A stretch of DNA of 64,000 bases, taken from positions 62,001 to 126,000 of the forward strand of contig NZ_NMUL01000028.1 in the NCBI RefSeq assembly GCF_002234595.1, written 5' to 3'. Shown in pieces: positions 24,406 through 32,864 of this stretch; the first letter of the stretch is position 1, and each line of letters begins with the position of its first letter. The position numbers and the translations under genes were made by a program. The notes under the pieces are model-generated. The model was given only the letters and a program-made list of their open reading frames with translations, did no database searches and had not been told where the DNA came from. The stretch is from Amycolatopsis vastitatis. GTDB taxonomy: Bacteria > Actinomycetota > Actinomycetes > Mycobacteriales > Pseudonocardiaceae.

Positions 24406-25418
24406 ACGTCCGGTTCGAGCTCCCGGACGAGCTGTCGGCGTCGGCGCCGCCGGAAGCTCGCGGCCTGGCGCGCGACGAAGTCCGCCTGCTGGTCGCTTCA
24501 CCGTCGGGCGTCCACCACACGGTGTTCGCCTCGGTGGGCGAGCACCTGCGGCCGGGGGACCTGCTGGTCGTCAACACGTCCGGGACGCTGCCGGCGGCGG
24601 TCGACGCCGTCCGCGGCGGCCGTCCGGTCGTGGTCCACTTCTCGACCTCGCTCGACGACGGTGCGTGGGTGGTCGAGCTGCGCGCCCCGGGCGGCCCGCT
24701 GCGCGACGGCCGGCCGGGGGAGCGCCTGGAGCTGCCCCGCGGCGCGTCACTGACCTTGCTGGCGCCGGCGGCCCCGGGTGATACGCGCCTGTGGCGGGCG
24801 GAGGTGGCGGTCGAGGGCCCGGTGCCGGGGTTCCTGGCGGCGGCCGGCCGCCCGATCCGCTACGGCTACGTCCCGCGGGCCTGGCCGCTCGCGGACTACC
24901 AGACGGTGTTCGCCCGCGAGCCGGGCAGCGCGGAGATGCCGTCGGCGGCCCGCCCGTTCACGACGGAGCTGGTGACACGCCTGGTCACCGACGGCGTGCT
25001 GTTCGCGCCGCTGCTGCTGCACACGGGGGTGTCGTCCCCGGAGGCGGGCGAGCCACCCCAGCCGGAGCGTTTCCGCGTACCGGCCCCGACGGCGGCACTG
25101 GTCGCCTGGGTCCGCGCCCGCGGCGGCCGCGTGATCGCGGTGGGGACGACGGCGGCCCGGGCCCTGGAGTCGGCGGCCTCCGCGGACGGCGTGGTCCGCC
25201 CGGCCGAGGGCTGGACGAACCTGGTGCTGGGCCCGGACCACCCCGCCCGGGTGGCAGACGGCATCATCACGGGTTTGCACGCGCCGGACGCGTCGCACCT
25301 GCTGTTGCTGCAGGCGGTGACGGGCGCGGAGGTGGTCCAGCGCGCGTACGACGCGGCGGTGGAGGAGCGGTACCTGTGGCACGAATTCGGCGACGTGTCA
25401 CTTCTGCTGCGCCGCTGA
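24402..25418 (+). CDS. QueA-like S-adenosylmethionine:tRNA ribosyltransferase-isomerase family protein
   Basis: A 338-residue cytosolic protein of the QueA fold. Visible segments are LRPGDLLVVNTSGTLPA (the D-L-x-V-x-N-x-[ST] strand of QueA), YVPRAWPLADYQTVFA (for the usual Y-x-x-Y-Q-T-V), GSAEMPSAARPFT (for G-S-[VA]-A-A-P-T-A-G-L-H-F), GVIAVGTTAARALESA and EGWTNLVLGPDH. True QueA moves the ribosyl part of SAM onto preQ1 in tRNA. Here the core segment is changed to E-M-P-S-A-A-R-P-F, so this is a divergent actinobacterial branch whose activity may differ. It is translationally coupled to the SDR and lies in line with an NCS1 permease. No tgt, queG or queCDE gene is in the window. Confidence 0.75.
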   Translation: MNVRFELPDELSASAPPEARGLARDEVRLLVASPSGVHHTVFASVGEHLRPGDLLVVNTSGTLPAAVDAVRGGRPVVVHFSTSLDDGAWVVELRAPGGPLRDGRPGERLELPRGASLTLLAPAAPGDTRLWRAEVAVEGPVPGFLAAAGRPIRYGYVPRAWPLADYQTVFAREPGSAEMPSAARPFTTELVTRLVTDGVLFAPLLLHTGVSSPEAGEPPQPERFRVPAPTAALVAWVRARGGRVIAVGTTAARALESAASADGVVRPAEGWTNLVLGPDHPARVADGIITGLHAPDASHLLLLQAVTGAEVVQRAYDAAVEERYLWHEFGDVSLLLRR

Positions 25419-25565
25419 GACAGCGGGCGCTTGCCTGGGGCGGTGGTGACGAGCGCCACGGACTTCGCGCTGCTCAGGCAGGGGCTTGGCTGACGCCGGC
25501 AGCCACCCGCTGGTCGCCCTCGGGGACCAGCGGTCAAGGGGCCCAGCCGGGGCGAGGCGCTCGAG

Positions 25566-25615
25566 GTCATGAACGACTCGTTCATGACCTCGGACGACAT
25601 GAACGAGTCGTTCAT
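25566..25615. repeat. Two tandem palindromes of the ATGAACGA/TCGTTCAT type
   Basis: Copy 1 (25566-25588) has 11-base arms GTCATGAACGA/TCGTTCATGAC around one base. Copy 2 has the core ATGAACGAGTCGTTCAT at 25599-25615, 33 bp further on. Confidence 0.75.
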
Positions 25616-25694
25616 GACATCCCAGCGGCCGCCACGCACGGCGAGCGGACCTGCGGTCCCGGAGTCCGGGCGCACGGCGTTGCCGGAACACCAC

Positions 25695-25810
25695 CCGCCC
25701 TCCCTGGGGGGCGTGCCCACGTCCAGCGTATCGGCACCCCCCGACGAAAAGCCGGGCAAAGCCCTCCGAGGCCGGGGTTGTCCACAACCCCGTCGCCCTG
25801 TGGACAACCC
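25695..25810 (-). repeat. DnaA-box pair element, copy A
   Basis: Read in the direction of the upstream gene (minus strand): TTGTCCACA (25807-25799), 12 bases, TGTGGACAA (25786-25778), about 40 variable bases, TGCCGATACGCTGGACG, then ACGCCCCCCAGGGAGGG. It begins about 4 bp after the stop of the gene at 25814. See copies B and C. Confidence 0.8.
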
Positions 25811-25813
25811 GGC

Positions 25814-26218
25814 CTACTGGCGAACCTCGGCGTTCTGCCGCCCGGACCGGTGGGACCGGTACCACCCGGCCCCGACCACGGCCGCGATACCCAGGCCGAC
25901 GCCGCTGACGATCGAAGCCACCAGGCTCGCCGTGCCGGTGGCCAGGCCGAACCCGCCGCCCACGTAGACCGGGATGCTCACCGCCACCGGCAGCCAGGTG
26001 CGCAGCGCGAATGCGCGGTCCGACGCCAGCCACAGCACCAGCGCCACCGCCGCCCCGGTGACGACCGGGATCGCCCAGACGACCAGGCCCGTCACCGCGT
26101 CCATGCCGAGTGACCTGAGCCACTCGAACGACGCCTGGCCCAGCCCGATGAACAGCACGAACAGCGCCACCCGGACGCCCACGGCCCCCTGGCCGCGTCG
26201 CTGTGCGGTGCTCGTCAT
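25814..26218 (-). CDS. Hypothetical four-helix membrane protein
   Basis: A 134-residue protein with no family I recognise. The ATG at 26218 follows GGAGGGAAG at good spacing, which argues for a real gene. Four hydrophobic segments lie at about residues 14-33, 40-62, 68-90 and 92-115 (VALFVLFIGLGQASF, GLVVWAIPVVTGAAVALVLWLA, LPVAVSIPVYVGGGFGLATG, IVSGVGLGIAAVVGAGW), with short basic ends (STAQRRG; YRSHRSGRQ). Codon use has the strong GC third-position bias of its neighbours. DnaA-box element A starts right after its stop. Confidence 0.65.
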   Translation of the reverse strand: MTSTAQRRGQGAVGVRVALFVLFIGLGQASFEWLRSLGMDAVTGLVVWAIPVVTGAAVALVLWLASDRAFALRTWLPVAVSIPVYVGGGFGLATGTASLVASIVSGVGLGIAAVVGAGWYRSHRSGRQNAEVRQ

Positions 26219-26429
26219 GTCTTCCCTCCCGAATCGGTGGTCACCCTTACCACGTCCGGGTGACACGAGCGGTTGTCCGCGCCGGCGACTTTCTTCGAAA
26301 ACGGCCCCTAAGCGCCGCGACCGCCGATGTCAAGAAATCTCACCGGATGTCCCGGGATGCGGATGGCTATGCGCCTGAGTGGGTGACCGTGCGAACCTCG
26401 CCCGGACACCGACGAAAGGCGATACTGAC

Positions 26430-27482
26430 GTGCGCACCCCACGGAGAACCCTGGCCTCGGCGCTGGCCGCCCTGACCGTCGTGGGCGTGCTCGCCGGCTG
26501 TTCGCGCGCGGACAGCAGCACCGCCCCGGCCGCGAACCAGGGCGCCGCCGGCGAGGTGCGCATCGGATTCTTCCCGAACGTCACGCACGCGCCCGCGCTG
26601 ATCGGCGTCAAGAAGGACTTCTTCAAGAACGAGCTCGGCTCGACCAAGCTCACCACCCAGACCTTCAACGCCGGCCCCGAAGAGGTCAACGCCCTGCTGG
26701 GCGGCTCCCTCGACGTCGCCTTCATCGGCTCGGGCCCGGCGATCAACGCCTTCACCAAGTCCAAGGGCGCCATCCAGCTCGTCTCCGGCGCCGTTTCGGG
26801 CGGCGCGCAGCTCGTCGTCAAGCCGGACATCACCAGCGTCGAGGGGCTCAAGGGCAAGAACATCGCGACCCCGCAGCTGGCCAACACCCAGGACGTCGCG
26901 CTCAAGAAGTTCCTCGCCGGCAAGCAGCTGACCGGCCAGGTCAAGATCACCAACCTCGACAACCCGAAGACGCTCGACGCCTTCAAGAAGGGCGAGGTCG
27001 ACGGCGGCTGGCTGCCCGAGCCGTGGGCGTCGCGGCTGGTCCTCGACGCCGGCGCGAAGGTCCTGGTCGACGAGAAGACGCTGTGGCCGGGCGGCCGCTT
27101 CCCGAGCACCGTCGTCATCGTGCGCAGCGAGTTCCTGCAGGAGCACCCGGACACCGTCCGGGCGCTCCTCAAGGGCGAGCTGGCCGCGATCGACTGGGCG
27201 AAGGCCAACCCGGCGGACGCGAAGACCGTGGTCAACGGTGCACTCAAGGAGCTGGCCGGCAGTACCCTGAGTGCAGCGGTCCTGGACCGTGCGTTTTCCG
27301 GCATCGAGCTGACCACCGACCCCATCGCCGCCGAATTCCCGCAGCTCGCGCAGGACTCGGTGACGGCCGGCGTGGTGAAGTCGGCAGTGGCGCTGAAGGG
27401 CTTCGCCGACTTCGGCCCGCTGAACGAGGTGCTCAAGGCGCAGAACCTGCCCGCCGTCGAAGCCCCCGAACTGACCAAGTGA
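26430..27482 (+). CDS. ABC transporter substrate-binding lipoprotein (SsuA/TauA/NrtA-like)
   Basis: A 350-residue lipoprotein. The GTG at 26430 gives a signal peptide with lipobox VLAGC (Cys24). The mature part is a type-II binding fold of the NMT1/aliphatic-sulfonate family: VRIGFFPNVTHAPALIGVKKD, LLGGSLDVAFIGSGPAINAF, GKNIATPQLANTQDVALKKF and GGWLPEPWASRLV. It heads an operon with an ATPase and a permease and should deliver a sulfonate, nitrate or related organic anion. No ssuD monooxygenase or nitrate reductase gene is adjacent, so the ligand stays open. A stem-loop between this gene and the next may set the excess of binding protein. Confidence 0.85.
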   Translation: MRTPRRTLASALAALTVVGVLAGCSRADSSTAPAANQGAAGEVRIGFFPNVTHAPALIGVKKDFFKNELGSTKLTTQTFNAGPEEVNALLGGSLDVAFIGSGPAINAFTKSKGAIQLVSGAVSGGAQLVVKPDITSVEGLKGKNIATPQLANTQDVALKKFLAGKQLTGQVKITNLDNPKTLDAFKKGEVDGGWLPEPWASRLVLDAGAKVLVDEKTLWPGGRFPSTVVIVRSEFLQEHPDTVRALLKGELAAIDWAKANPADAKTVVNGALKELAGSTLSAAVLDRAFSGIELTTDPIAAEFPQLAQDSVTAGVVKSAVALKGFADFGPLNEVLKAQNLPAVEAPELTK

Positions 27483-27484
27483 AA

Positions 27485-27530
27485 CCGGGGCTCGGCCCCG
27501 GGCCGGGGGCTCCGCCACCCGGAACCCCCG
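27485..27530 (+). promoter_or_regulatory. Intercistronic stem-loops between binding protein and ATPase
   Basis: CCGGGGC/GCCCCGG (27485-27501) and CGGGGGCTCCG/CGGAACCCCCG (27504-27530, one mismatch), followed by AAAAAAA. The position suits mRNA-stabilising or attenuating structures in ABC operons. Confidence 0.45.
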
Positions 27531-27564
27531 AAAAAAAGTGAGTGATCCGGAGAGGCCACCAGCG

Positions 27565-28356
27565 ATGACCACGACCCTCCCGACCGGCCGGAGCAGCTTC
27601 ACCGGCGCGACCGCGGTGCGTCTCGACGGCGTGCGCAAGACGTTCGGCACGGCCGGCCGCGCGGTCGTCGCGCTCGACGGCGTGGACCTGACGGTCGCGC
27701 CCGGCGAGTTCGTCTGCCTGCTCGGGGCATCCGGCTGCGGCAAGAGCACGCTGCTGAACCTGGTCGCCGGGCTGGACGCGCCGTCGGCGGGGGAGATCAC
27801 GCTGAACACGTCGCGGCCCGCCGTCATGTTCCAGGAGGCCGCGCTGATGCCGTGGCTGACCGCGGCCCGCAACGTCGAGCTGCCGCTGCGGCTGGCCGGG
27901 TTCGGCCGGGCCGAGCGCCGGGAGAAGGCCGCCGAGCTGCTGGAACTGGTCCGGCTGAACGGCGCGGGCGGCAAGCGGCCGCACGAGCTGTCCGGCGGCA
28001 TGCGGCAGCGCGTCGCGCTCGCCCGCGCCCTGGCCGCGACGCTGCGTGTCGGCGGCGACCCGGAACAGTCACTCCTGCTGATGGACGAGCCGTTCGCCGC
28101 GCTCGACGCCATCACCCGCGACGTCCTGCAGGGCGAGCTGCTGCGGGTCTACCGCAGCACGGGCACGTCCGTGCTGTTCGTCACCCACGACGTGCGCGAG
28201 GCGGTGCGGCTGGGTCAGCGCGTGGTCCTGCTGTCGTCGCGCCCCGGCCGGGTCGTGCGCGAATGGACGGACGTGTCGCTGGCCGACGCCGCGAAGCTGA
28301 CCGACGAAATCACCGGGCACCTGCGAGAGGTGATCAGCACCCATGCCGCAGCTTGA
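27565..28356 (+). CDS. ABC transporter ATP-binding protein (SsuB/TauB-like)
   Basis: A 263-residue ATPase. Walker A GASGCGKST (54-62), Q-loop FQEAALMPW, signature LSGGMRQRVALARAL, Walker B LLLMDEPFAALD and switch VLFVTHDV are intact. It is the energising subunit of the anion importer, acting at the inner membrane with the permease. The ATG at 27565 is used; a GTG at 27538 in the same frame is possible but would leave the GGAGAGG site inside the gene. Its 3' end overlaps the permease start by 14 bp. Confidence 0.9.
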   Translation: MTTTLPTGRSSFTGATAVRLDGVRKTFGTAGRAVVALDGVDLTVAPGEFVCLLGASGCGKSTLLNLVAGLDAPSAGEITLNTSRPAVMFQEAALMPWLTAARNVELPLRLAGFGRAERREKAAELLELVRLNGAGGKRPHELSGGMRQRVALARALAATLRVGGDPEQSLLLMDEPFAALDAITRDVLQGELLRVYRSTGTSVLFVTHDVREAVRLGQRVVLLSSRPGRVVREWTDVSLADAAKLTDEITGHLREVISTHAAA

Positions 28357-29305
28357 CTCTGCTGCTTGGGGGTCGAACCCCCAGACCCCCGGCGGCGGTG
28401 CTGCTTGGAGGTCGAACCCCCAGACCCCCGCCCCAGGGGCTCCCGAGGACGAACTCGACGCGGTCGGCGCCGGGCTGGATTCGCTCGACGCTCCCGCGGG
28501 TGACCGCCGCCCGAGCTTCTGGAAGCGGTTCGCCTGGGGGGTTCTGCCGCCGTTGGGCGCGCTGGCCCTGCTGATCGTCATCTGGCAGATCCTCTGGGCC
28601 GCTGCCTTCTGGCCGGAGGCGCAGCTGCCGGCCCCGCTCGCGGTGTGGAACGAGTTCTGGGGCATCGTCGCCGACGGCCAGGTGTTCGGCTTCGTCTGGA
28701 CGTCGGTGCACCGCGCCGCGCTCGGCTTCCTCGCCGGCGTGCTCATCGGTACCCCGCTCGGCTTGGTCGTCGCGAAGATCCGCGTGGTGCGGGCGGCGAT
28801 CGGGCCGCTGCTGACCGGGCTGCAGAGCCTGCCGTCGGTGGCCTGGGTGCCGGCGGCGATCCTGTGGTTCGGGATCAACGACGCGGCGATCTACTTCGTG
28901 GTGCTGCTCGGTTCGGTGCCGTCGATCGCGAACGGCCTGGTGTCCGGCATCGACCAGATCCCGCCGATCCTGCCGCGCGTCGGCCAGGTGATGGGCGCGA
29001 ACCGGCTGTCCTCGGCCCGGTACATCCTGCTGCCTGCCGCGCTGCCGGGTTTCCTGGCCGGGCTCAAGCAGGGCTGGGCGTTCTCGTGGCGGTCGCTGAT
29101 GGCGGCCGAGCTGATCGCGCTGTCGCCCCAGCTGGGTGTCGGGCTCGGCGCGTACCTGAACCAGGGCTCGTCGTTCAACAGCATGGAGACGGTGATCGCG
29201 GCGATCTTCCTGATCCTGCTGGTCGGCGTGGGGATCGAGCTGGCGGTGTTCCGCCCCCTGGAGCGCGCGGTGCTGCGGGCCCGCGGCCTGACGTCGTCGC
29301 TCTAG
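28343..29305 (+). CDS. ABC transporter permease (SsuC/TauC-like) with repeat-built N-terminal extension
   Basis: A 320-residue inner-membrane subunit. The transport part starts near residue 60 (FAWGVLPPLGALALLIVI) and has about six membrane segments and the ABC-ATPase docking loop (LPAALPGFLAGLKQGWAFSW). The N-terminus is odd. Residues about 7-35 come from two in-frame copies of a 31-bp sequence (28361-28391 and 28400-28430), giving AAWGSNPQTP and AAWRSNPQTP. The segment GAPEDELDAVGAG that follows looks like the normal cytoplasmic tail, so the repeat seems to have extended the gene. The start at 28343 overlaps the ATPase gene; no later ATG or GTG gives a better ribosome site. Confidence 0.85.
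   Translation: MPQLDSAAWGSNPQTPGGGAAWRSNPQTPAPGAPEDELDAVGAGLDSLDAPAGDRRPSFWKRFAWGVLPPLGALALLIVIWQILWAAAFWPEAQLPAPLAVWNEFWGIVADGQVFGFVWTSVHRAALGFLAGVLIGTPLGLVVAKIRVVRAAIGPLLTGLQSLPSVAWVPAAILWFGINDAAIYFVVLLGSVPSIANGLVSGIDQIPPILPRVGQVMGANRLSSARYILLPAALPGFLAGLKQGWAFSWRSLMAAELIALSPQLGVGLGAYLNQGSSFNSMETVIAAIFLILLVGVGIELAVFRPLERAVLRARGLTSSL
28361..28430 (+). repeat. Two 31-bp direct repeats (39-bp period) inside the permease gene
   Basis: Copies at 28361-28391 and 28400-28430 differ at one base; core GGTCGAACCCCCAGACCCCC. The 39-bp period is 13 codons, so the frame is kept. Confidence 0.85.
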
Positions 29306-29312
29306 TTGGCTT

Positions 29313-29346
29313 CGTATCGGGGTTGCGGGGAGGGGTCTGGGTGGGG
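29313..29346 (+). repeat. 34-bp dispersed repeat, copy 1
   Basis: Starts CGTATCGGGGTTGCGGGG and ends TCTGGGTGGGG. It is identical over 34 bases to 36225-36258 and lies 8 bp after the permease stop. Confidence 0.8.
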
Positions 29347-29378
29347 CGCTACGACTTGCCGGAACGGGTGAGGACTGC

Positions 29379-29408
29379 CCCGGCCCCGGCGGAAATGCCG
29401 GGGCCGGG
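29379..29408. terminator. Bidirectional stem-loop between permease and helicase
   Basis: CCCGGCCCCGGC and GCCGGGGCCGGG, perfect 12-base arms with a GGAAAT loop, between two convergent genes. Confidence 0.65.
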
Positions 29409-29413
29409 ACCAG

Positions 29414-30922
29414 TCAGCGTGAGCGGCGGGCACCCGCGCGAGTGCCCGAGGAGAACGCCGCCGCGCCGCCCGAACCCGAGCGGCGGTTGGCCGCGGCCGG
29501 GCCGCCCGATCGCCGGCTACCGCCCGAAGCGGCGCCCGACCGGCCGGAAGCCTGACGCTCCGGCTGGGCCGTCCGTCGCTCCGACCGGGGCTGCTCCTCG
29601 CGCCGCGCCTGACCGGCCGCTCGCGACCGCTGGCCGCCGCGGTTCTCCTTCGGTGTGGCCGGAGCGCCGCGGCGCCCGCGGCCCGCGCCCGGTGCCGCGC
29701 CCGTCGCCGAAACCTTCTTCGGGCGGTTGTCCACCGGAGGCCGCTTCGGCGACGCCGTGAACGAACGCTCGCCGGGGGCCAGCTCCGCCAGCAGCGGGTG
29801 GCCCGGGCCGAGCTGGGTCGTCGTCGGCTTGATGCCCGCCTTGCGCGTCAGGTCCCGCACGTCGCGGACCTGCGCGTCGGTCATCAGCGTGACCACCGTG
29901 CCCGACGCGCCGGCGCGCGCCGTGCGGCCCGAACGGTGCAGGTACGCCTTGTGCTCGACCGGCGGGTCGGCGTGGATGACCAGCCGGACGTCGTCGACGT
30001 GGATGCCGCGCGCCGCGATGTCGGTCGCCACGAGCGTGCGTGCCGTCCCCGAGGAGAACGCCTCGAGGTTGCGCGTCCGCGCGTTCTGGCCCAGGTTGCC
30101 GTGCAGCTCCACCGCGGGCACGCCCGAAGCGACCAGCTTGCGCGTCAGCGCCTTCGCGCGGCTCTTGGTCCGCGTGAACACCAGCGTGCGGCCCGGCGCG
30201 GCGGTCAGGTCGACCAGCACCGGCAGCCGGTGGGTCTCCTCGAGGTGCAGGACGTGGTGCTCCATCGTCGACACCGGCGACTGCGCCGAGTCGACGCTGT
30301 GCGTGATCGGGTCGCTCATGAAGCGCTTGACCAGCACGTCGACGCCGTTGTCCAGCGTCGCGGAGAACAGCATCCGCTGCCCGCGCGACGGCGTGGCGTC
30401 CATGATCCGCCGGACCTCGGGCAGGAAGCCCAGGTCGGCCATGTGGTCGGCCTCGTCCAGCACGGTGATTTCGATGGCGTCGAGCTTCACGTGCCCGGAG
30501 CGCATGTGGTCGGCGAGCCGTCCAGGGCAGGCGACGACGATGTCGACGCCGTCGCGCAAGCGCGTGATCTGCGGGTTCGCGCTGACGCCGCCGAAGATGG
30601 TCGTGGTCTTCAGACCCAGCGGCTTCGCCAGCGGCAGGATCGAGGCCTCGATCTGGGTCGCCAGCTCGCGCGTCGGCGCGAGGATCAGCGCGCGGGGACG
30701 GCCCGGCTTGCGCCGCGTCGGGCCCGCGGCGAGGCGGGCCAGCAGGGGCAGCACGAAGCCGTACGTCTTGCCGGAGCCGGTCCGGCCGCGGCCCAGGACG
30801 TCACGCCCGGCGAGCGTGTGCGGCAGGGTCGCCGCCTGGATGGGGAAGGGCTCGGTGACGCCCTGCGCGGCCAGCGCGGTCACGAGCGGGGTGGGCAGGC
30901 CGAGTTCGAGAAAAGTGCTCAT
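29414..30922 (-). CDS. DEAD-box ATP-dependent RNA helicase with basic C-terminal tail
   Basis: A 502-residue protein with the ATG at 30922 (MSTFLELGLP). All helicase motifs are present: Q-motif PFPIQ, motif I GRTGSGKT (46-53), PTRELA, DEAD, SAT, motif V TDIAARGIHVDD and motif VI HRSGRTARAG. It unwinds RNA duplexes in ribosome assembly or mRNA turnover; actinobacterial relatives are often cold-induced. The last roughly 120 residues are a low-complexity Arg/Gly/Ser/Ala tail (RGRRGAPATPK, RRSGGPAAANRRSGSGG), probably for RNA binding. The leader upstream is long (235 bp to the divergent gene), so post-transcriptional control is possible. Confidence 0.92.
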   Translation of the reverse strand: MSTFLELGLPTPLVTALAAQGVTEPFPIQAATLPHTLAGRDVLGRGRTGSGKTYGFVLPLLARLAAGPTRRKPGRPRALILAPTRELATQIEASILPLAKPLGLKTTTIFGGVSANPQITRLRDGVDIVVACPGRLADHMRSGHVKLDAIEITVLDEADHMADLGFLPEVRRIMDATPSRGQRMLFSATLDNGVDVLVKRFMSDPITHSVDSAQSPVSTMEHHVLHLEETHRLPVLVDLTAAPGRTLVFTRTKSRAKALTRKLVASGVPAVELHGNLGQNARTRNLEAFSSGTARTLVATDIAARGIHVDDVRLVIHADPPVEHKAYLHRSGRTARAGASGTVVTLMTDAQVRDVRDLTRKAGIKPTTTQLGPGHPLLAELAPGERSFTASPKRPPVDNRPKKVSATGAAPGAGRGRRGAPATPKENRGGQRSRAAGQARREEQPRSERRTAQPERQASGRSGAASGGSRRSGGPAAANRRSGSGGAAAFSSGTRAGARRSR

Positions 30923-31128
30923 AAGTACGTGCGGGCACGCGGGTGCCCTGGTCTCCATAACCTGAGAAGGGTTGTCCTGCCCGGCGCAGACCTACGTACG
31001 GCCGCGGCGCGTGGTAGTCGACAACAACAGCGGGCCGAGGCAGAACTGAGCGGCCCGCATGATCAGTATAGCGGGACAGGGTGACGTAGCCCCAGTGAGA
31101 TTGCCCGCACTCGCGCGGCCTTGCTAAG

Positions 31129-31142
31129 TTACTGGTCGGTAA
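31129..31142. promoter_or_regulatory. TTAC...GTAA palindrome before the acyl-CoA dehydrogenase gene
   Basis: TTACTGGTCGGTAA, 15 bp before the ATG at 31158. The outer arms TTAC/GTAA are perfect. It matches the site at 59066 at 11 of 14 positions and is a likely TetR-family acyl-CoA regulator site. Confidence 0.5.
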
Positions 31143-31157
31143 TCGAGGAGGACGACC

Positions 31158-32864
31158 ATGCTGCTGAACCCGCGCGAGTACGACCCGGCGCACTTCGACG
31201 CCGAGACACGGCGCCTGCTGCGCGCCACCATCGACTGGTTCGAACAGCGTGGCAAGGCGAAGCTCACCGAGGACTACCACAACCGCACCTTCTACGCGGA
31301 CTTCATCGAGTTCGCCGGCAAGGAAGGCCTGTTCTCGACGTTCCTGACCCCGGCCGCGAACGCCGGGGGCCACCCGGACAAGCGCTGGGACACCAGCCGC
31401 GTCGCCGCGCTGTCGGAAATCCTCGGGTTCTACGGGCTGAACTACTGGTACCCGTGGCAGGTCACGATCCTCGGCCTCGGCCCGGTGTGGCAAAGCGGCA
31501 ACGACGTCGCCCGCAAGCGCGCGGCCGACGCCCTGGACGCGGGTGGCGTCGGCGCGTTCGGACTGTCCGAAAAGGACCACGGCGCCGACATCTACTCCTC
31601 CGACATGGTGCTCACGAAGGACGGCGACGGCTACCGCGCCACCGGCTCGAAGTACTACATCGGCAACGGCAACTGCGCGCGCACGGTGTCGGTCTTCGGC
31701 CGCATCGACGGCGTCGAAGGCCCGGGCCAGTACGTCTTCTTCTACGCCGACTCCGAGCACCCGAACTACCACGTGGTCAAGAACGTCGTGCCGTCGCAGA
31801 TGTACGTCGCCGAGTTCCGGCTCGAGGACTACCCGGTGCACGCCGACGACATCCTGCACGTCGGCGCCGAAGCCTTCAGCGCCGCGCTGAACACCGTCAA
31901 CATCGGCAAGTTCAACCTCTGCTTCGGCGGCATCGGCATGGCGACGCACTCGCTGTACGAGGCCATCACGCACGCGCACAACCGCGTCCTGTACGGCAAG
32001 CCCGTCACCGATTTCCCGCACGTACGCCGCGAGTTCGTCGAGGCCTACGCGCGGCTGACCGCGATGAAGCTGTTCTCCGACCGCGCCGTCGACTACTTCC
32101 GCAGCGCCGGCCCGGACGACCGGCGCTACCTGCTGTTCAACCCGATCACCAAGATGAAGGTGACGACCGAGGCGCAGAAGGTGATCGGCCTGGTCGCCGA
32201 CGTCGTGGCCGCCAAGGGCTTCGAGGCCGACACCTACCTGGCGATGTCCAAGAACGACATCGACGGGCTCCCGAAGCTCGAAGGCACGGTGGCCGTCAAC
32301 CTCGCGCTGATCGCGAAGTTCATGCCGAACTACCTGTTCGCGCCGCAGGAGTACGCCCCGGTGCCGACCCGCACCGACGCCGCGGACGACGAGTTCCTCT
32401 TCCGCCAGGGCCCGGCGCGCGGCCTGTCGAAGGTCCGTTTCCACGACTGGAAGACCGCCTACGCGGAGGCCGCGCACATCCCGAACGTCGCGCTGTTCAC
32501 CGAGCAGGCCGGTGCCCTGGTCAAGCTGCTCACCGAAGCGGCGCCGGACGAGGCGCAGCAGGCGGACCTCGACTTCGGGCTCGCGCTCACCGAACTGTTC
32601 ACCCTGGTCGTGTACGGCCAGCTGATCCTGGAGCAGGCCCGCATCACCGGCCTGGACGACGAGGTCGTCGACCAGATCTTCGCGGTGCTGGTGCAGGACT
32701 TCAGCGTCGCGGCGGTGGACCTCAACGGCAAGGCGAGCTCGACCGAAGCCCAGCAGGCGATCGCGCTGGCCGCGCTGCGCAAGCCCGTGGTGGACGCCGA
32801 GCGCTTCGAGAACGTCTGGGCGCGCGTCCGTGCGCTTTCCGGGGTCTACGCTATGAATCCGTGA
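31158..32864 (+). CDS. Acyl-CoA dehydrogenase family protein
   Basis: A 568-residue FAD flavoprotein. The ATG at 31158 follows GAGGAGGA. The first two thirds follow the acyl-CoA dehydrogenase order: an N-terminal helical domain, a middle beta domain with GAFGLSEKDHGADIYSSD and ATGSKYYIGNGNCA (FAD-contact segments), then a C-terminal helical domain with RVLYGKPVTDFPHVRREF and LFNPITKMKVTTEAQKV. It is about 180 residues longer than short-chain members, like the long actinobacterial FadE types. It oxidises an acyl-CoA to the enoyl-CoA; chain preference is unknown. The gene overlaps the next by TGATG, and the operon continues to about 34.7 kb. Confidence 0.85.
   Translation: MLLNPREYDPAHFDAETRRLLRATIDWFEQRGKAKLTEDYHNRTFYADFIEFAGKEGLFSTFLTPAANAGGHPDKRWDTSRVAALSEILGFYGLNYWYPWQVTILGLGPVWQSGNDVARKRAADALDAGGVGAFGLSEKDHGADIYSSDMVLTKDGDGYRATGSKYYIGNGNCARTVSVFGRIDGVEGPGQYVFFYADSEHPNYHVVKNVVPSQMYVAEFRLEDYPVHADDILHVGAEAFSAALNTVNIGKFNLCFGGIGMATHSLYEAITHAHNRVLYGKPVTDFPHVRREFVEAYARLTAMKLFSDRAVDYFRSAGPDDRRYLLFNPITKMKVTTEAQKVIGLVADVVAAKGFEADTYLAMSKNDIDGLPKLEGTVAVNLALIAKFMPNYLFAPQEYAPVPTRTDAADDEFLFRQGPARGLSKVRFHDWKTAYAEAAHIPNVALFTEQAGALVKLLTEAAPDEAQQADLDFGLALTELFTLVVYGQLILEQARITGLDDEVVDQIFAVLVQDFSVAAVDLNGKASSTEAQQAIALAALRKPVVDAERFENVWARVRALSGVYAMNP

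Larger units (their letters stand above)
25419..25813. other. 395-bp non-coding region with repeats
   Basis: No supported gene. It holds two tandem palindromes (25566-25615) and DnaA-box element A (25695-25810). These short regular repeats explain most of it. Confidence 0.65.

Noticed and set aside
26267..26429. Possible riboswitch before the sulfonate-type ABC operon
   Set aside because: Short inverted stretches exist, but I cannot match SAM, TPP, cobalamin or another known fold.
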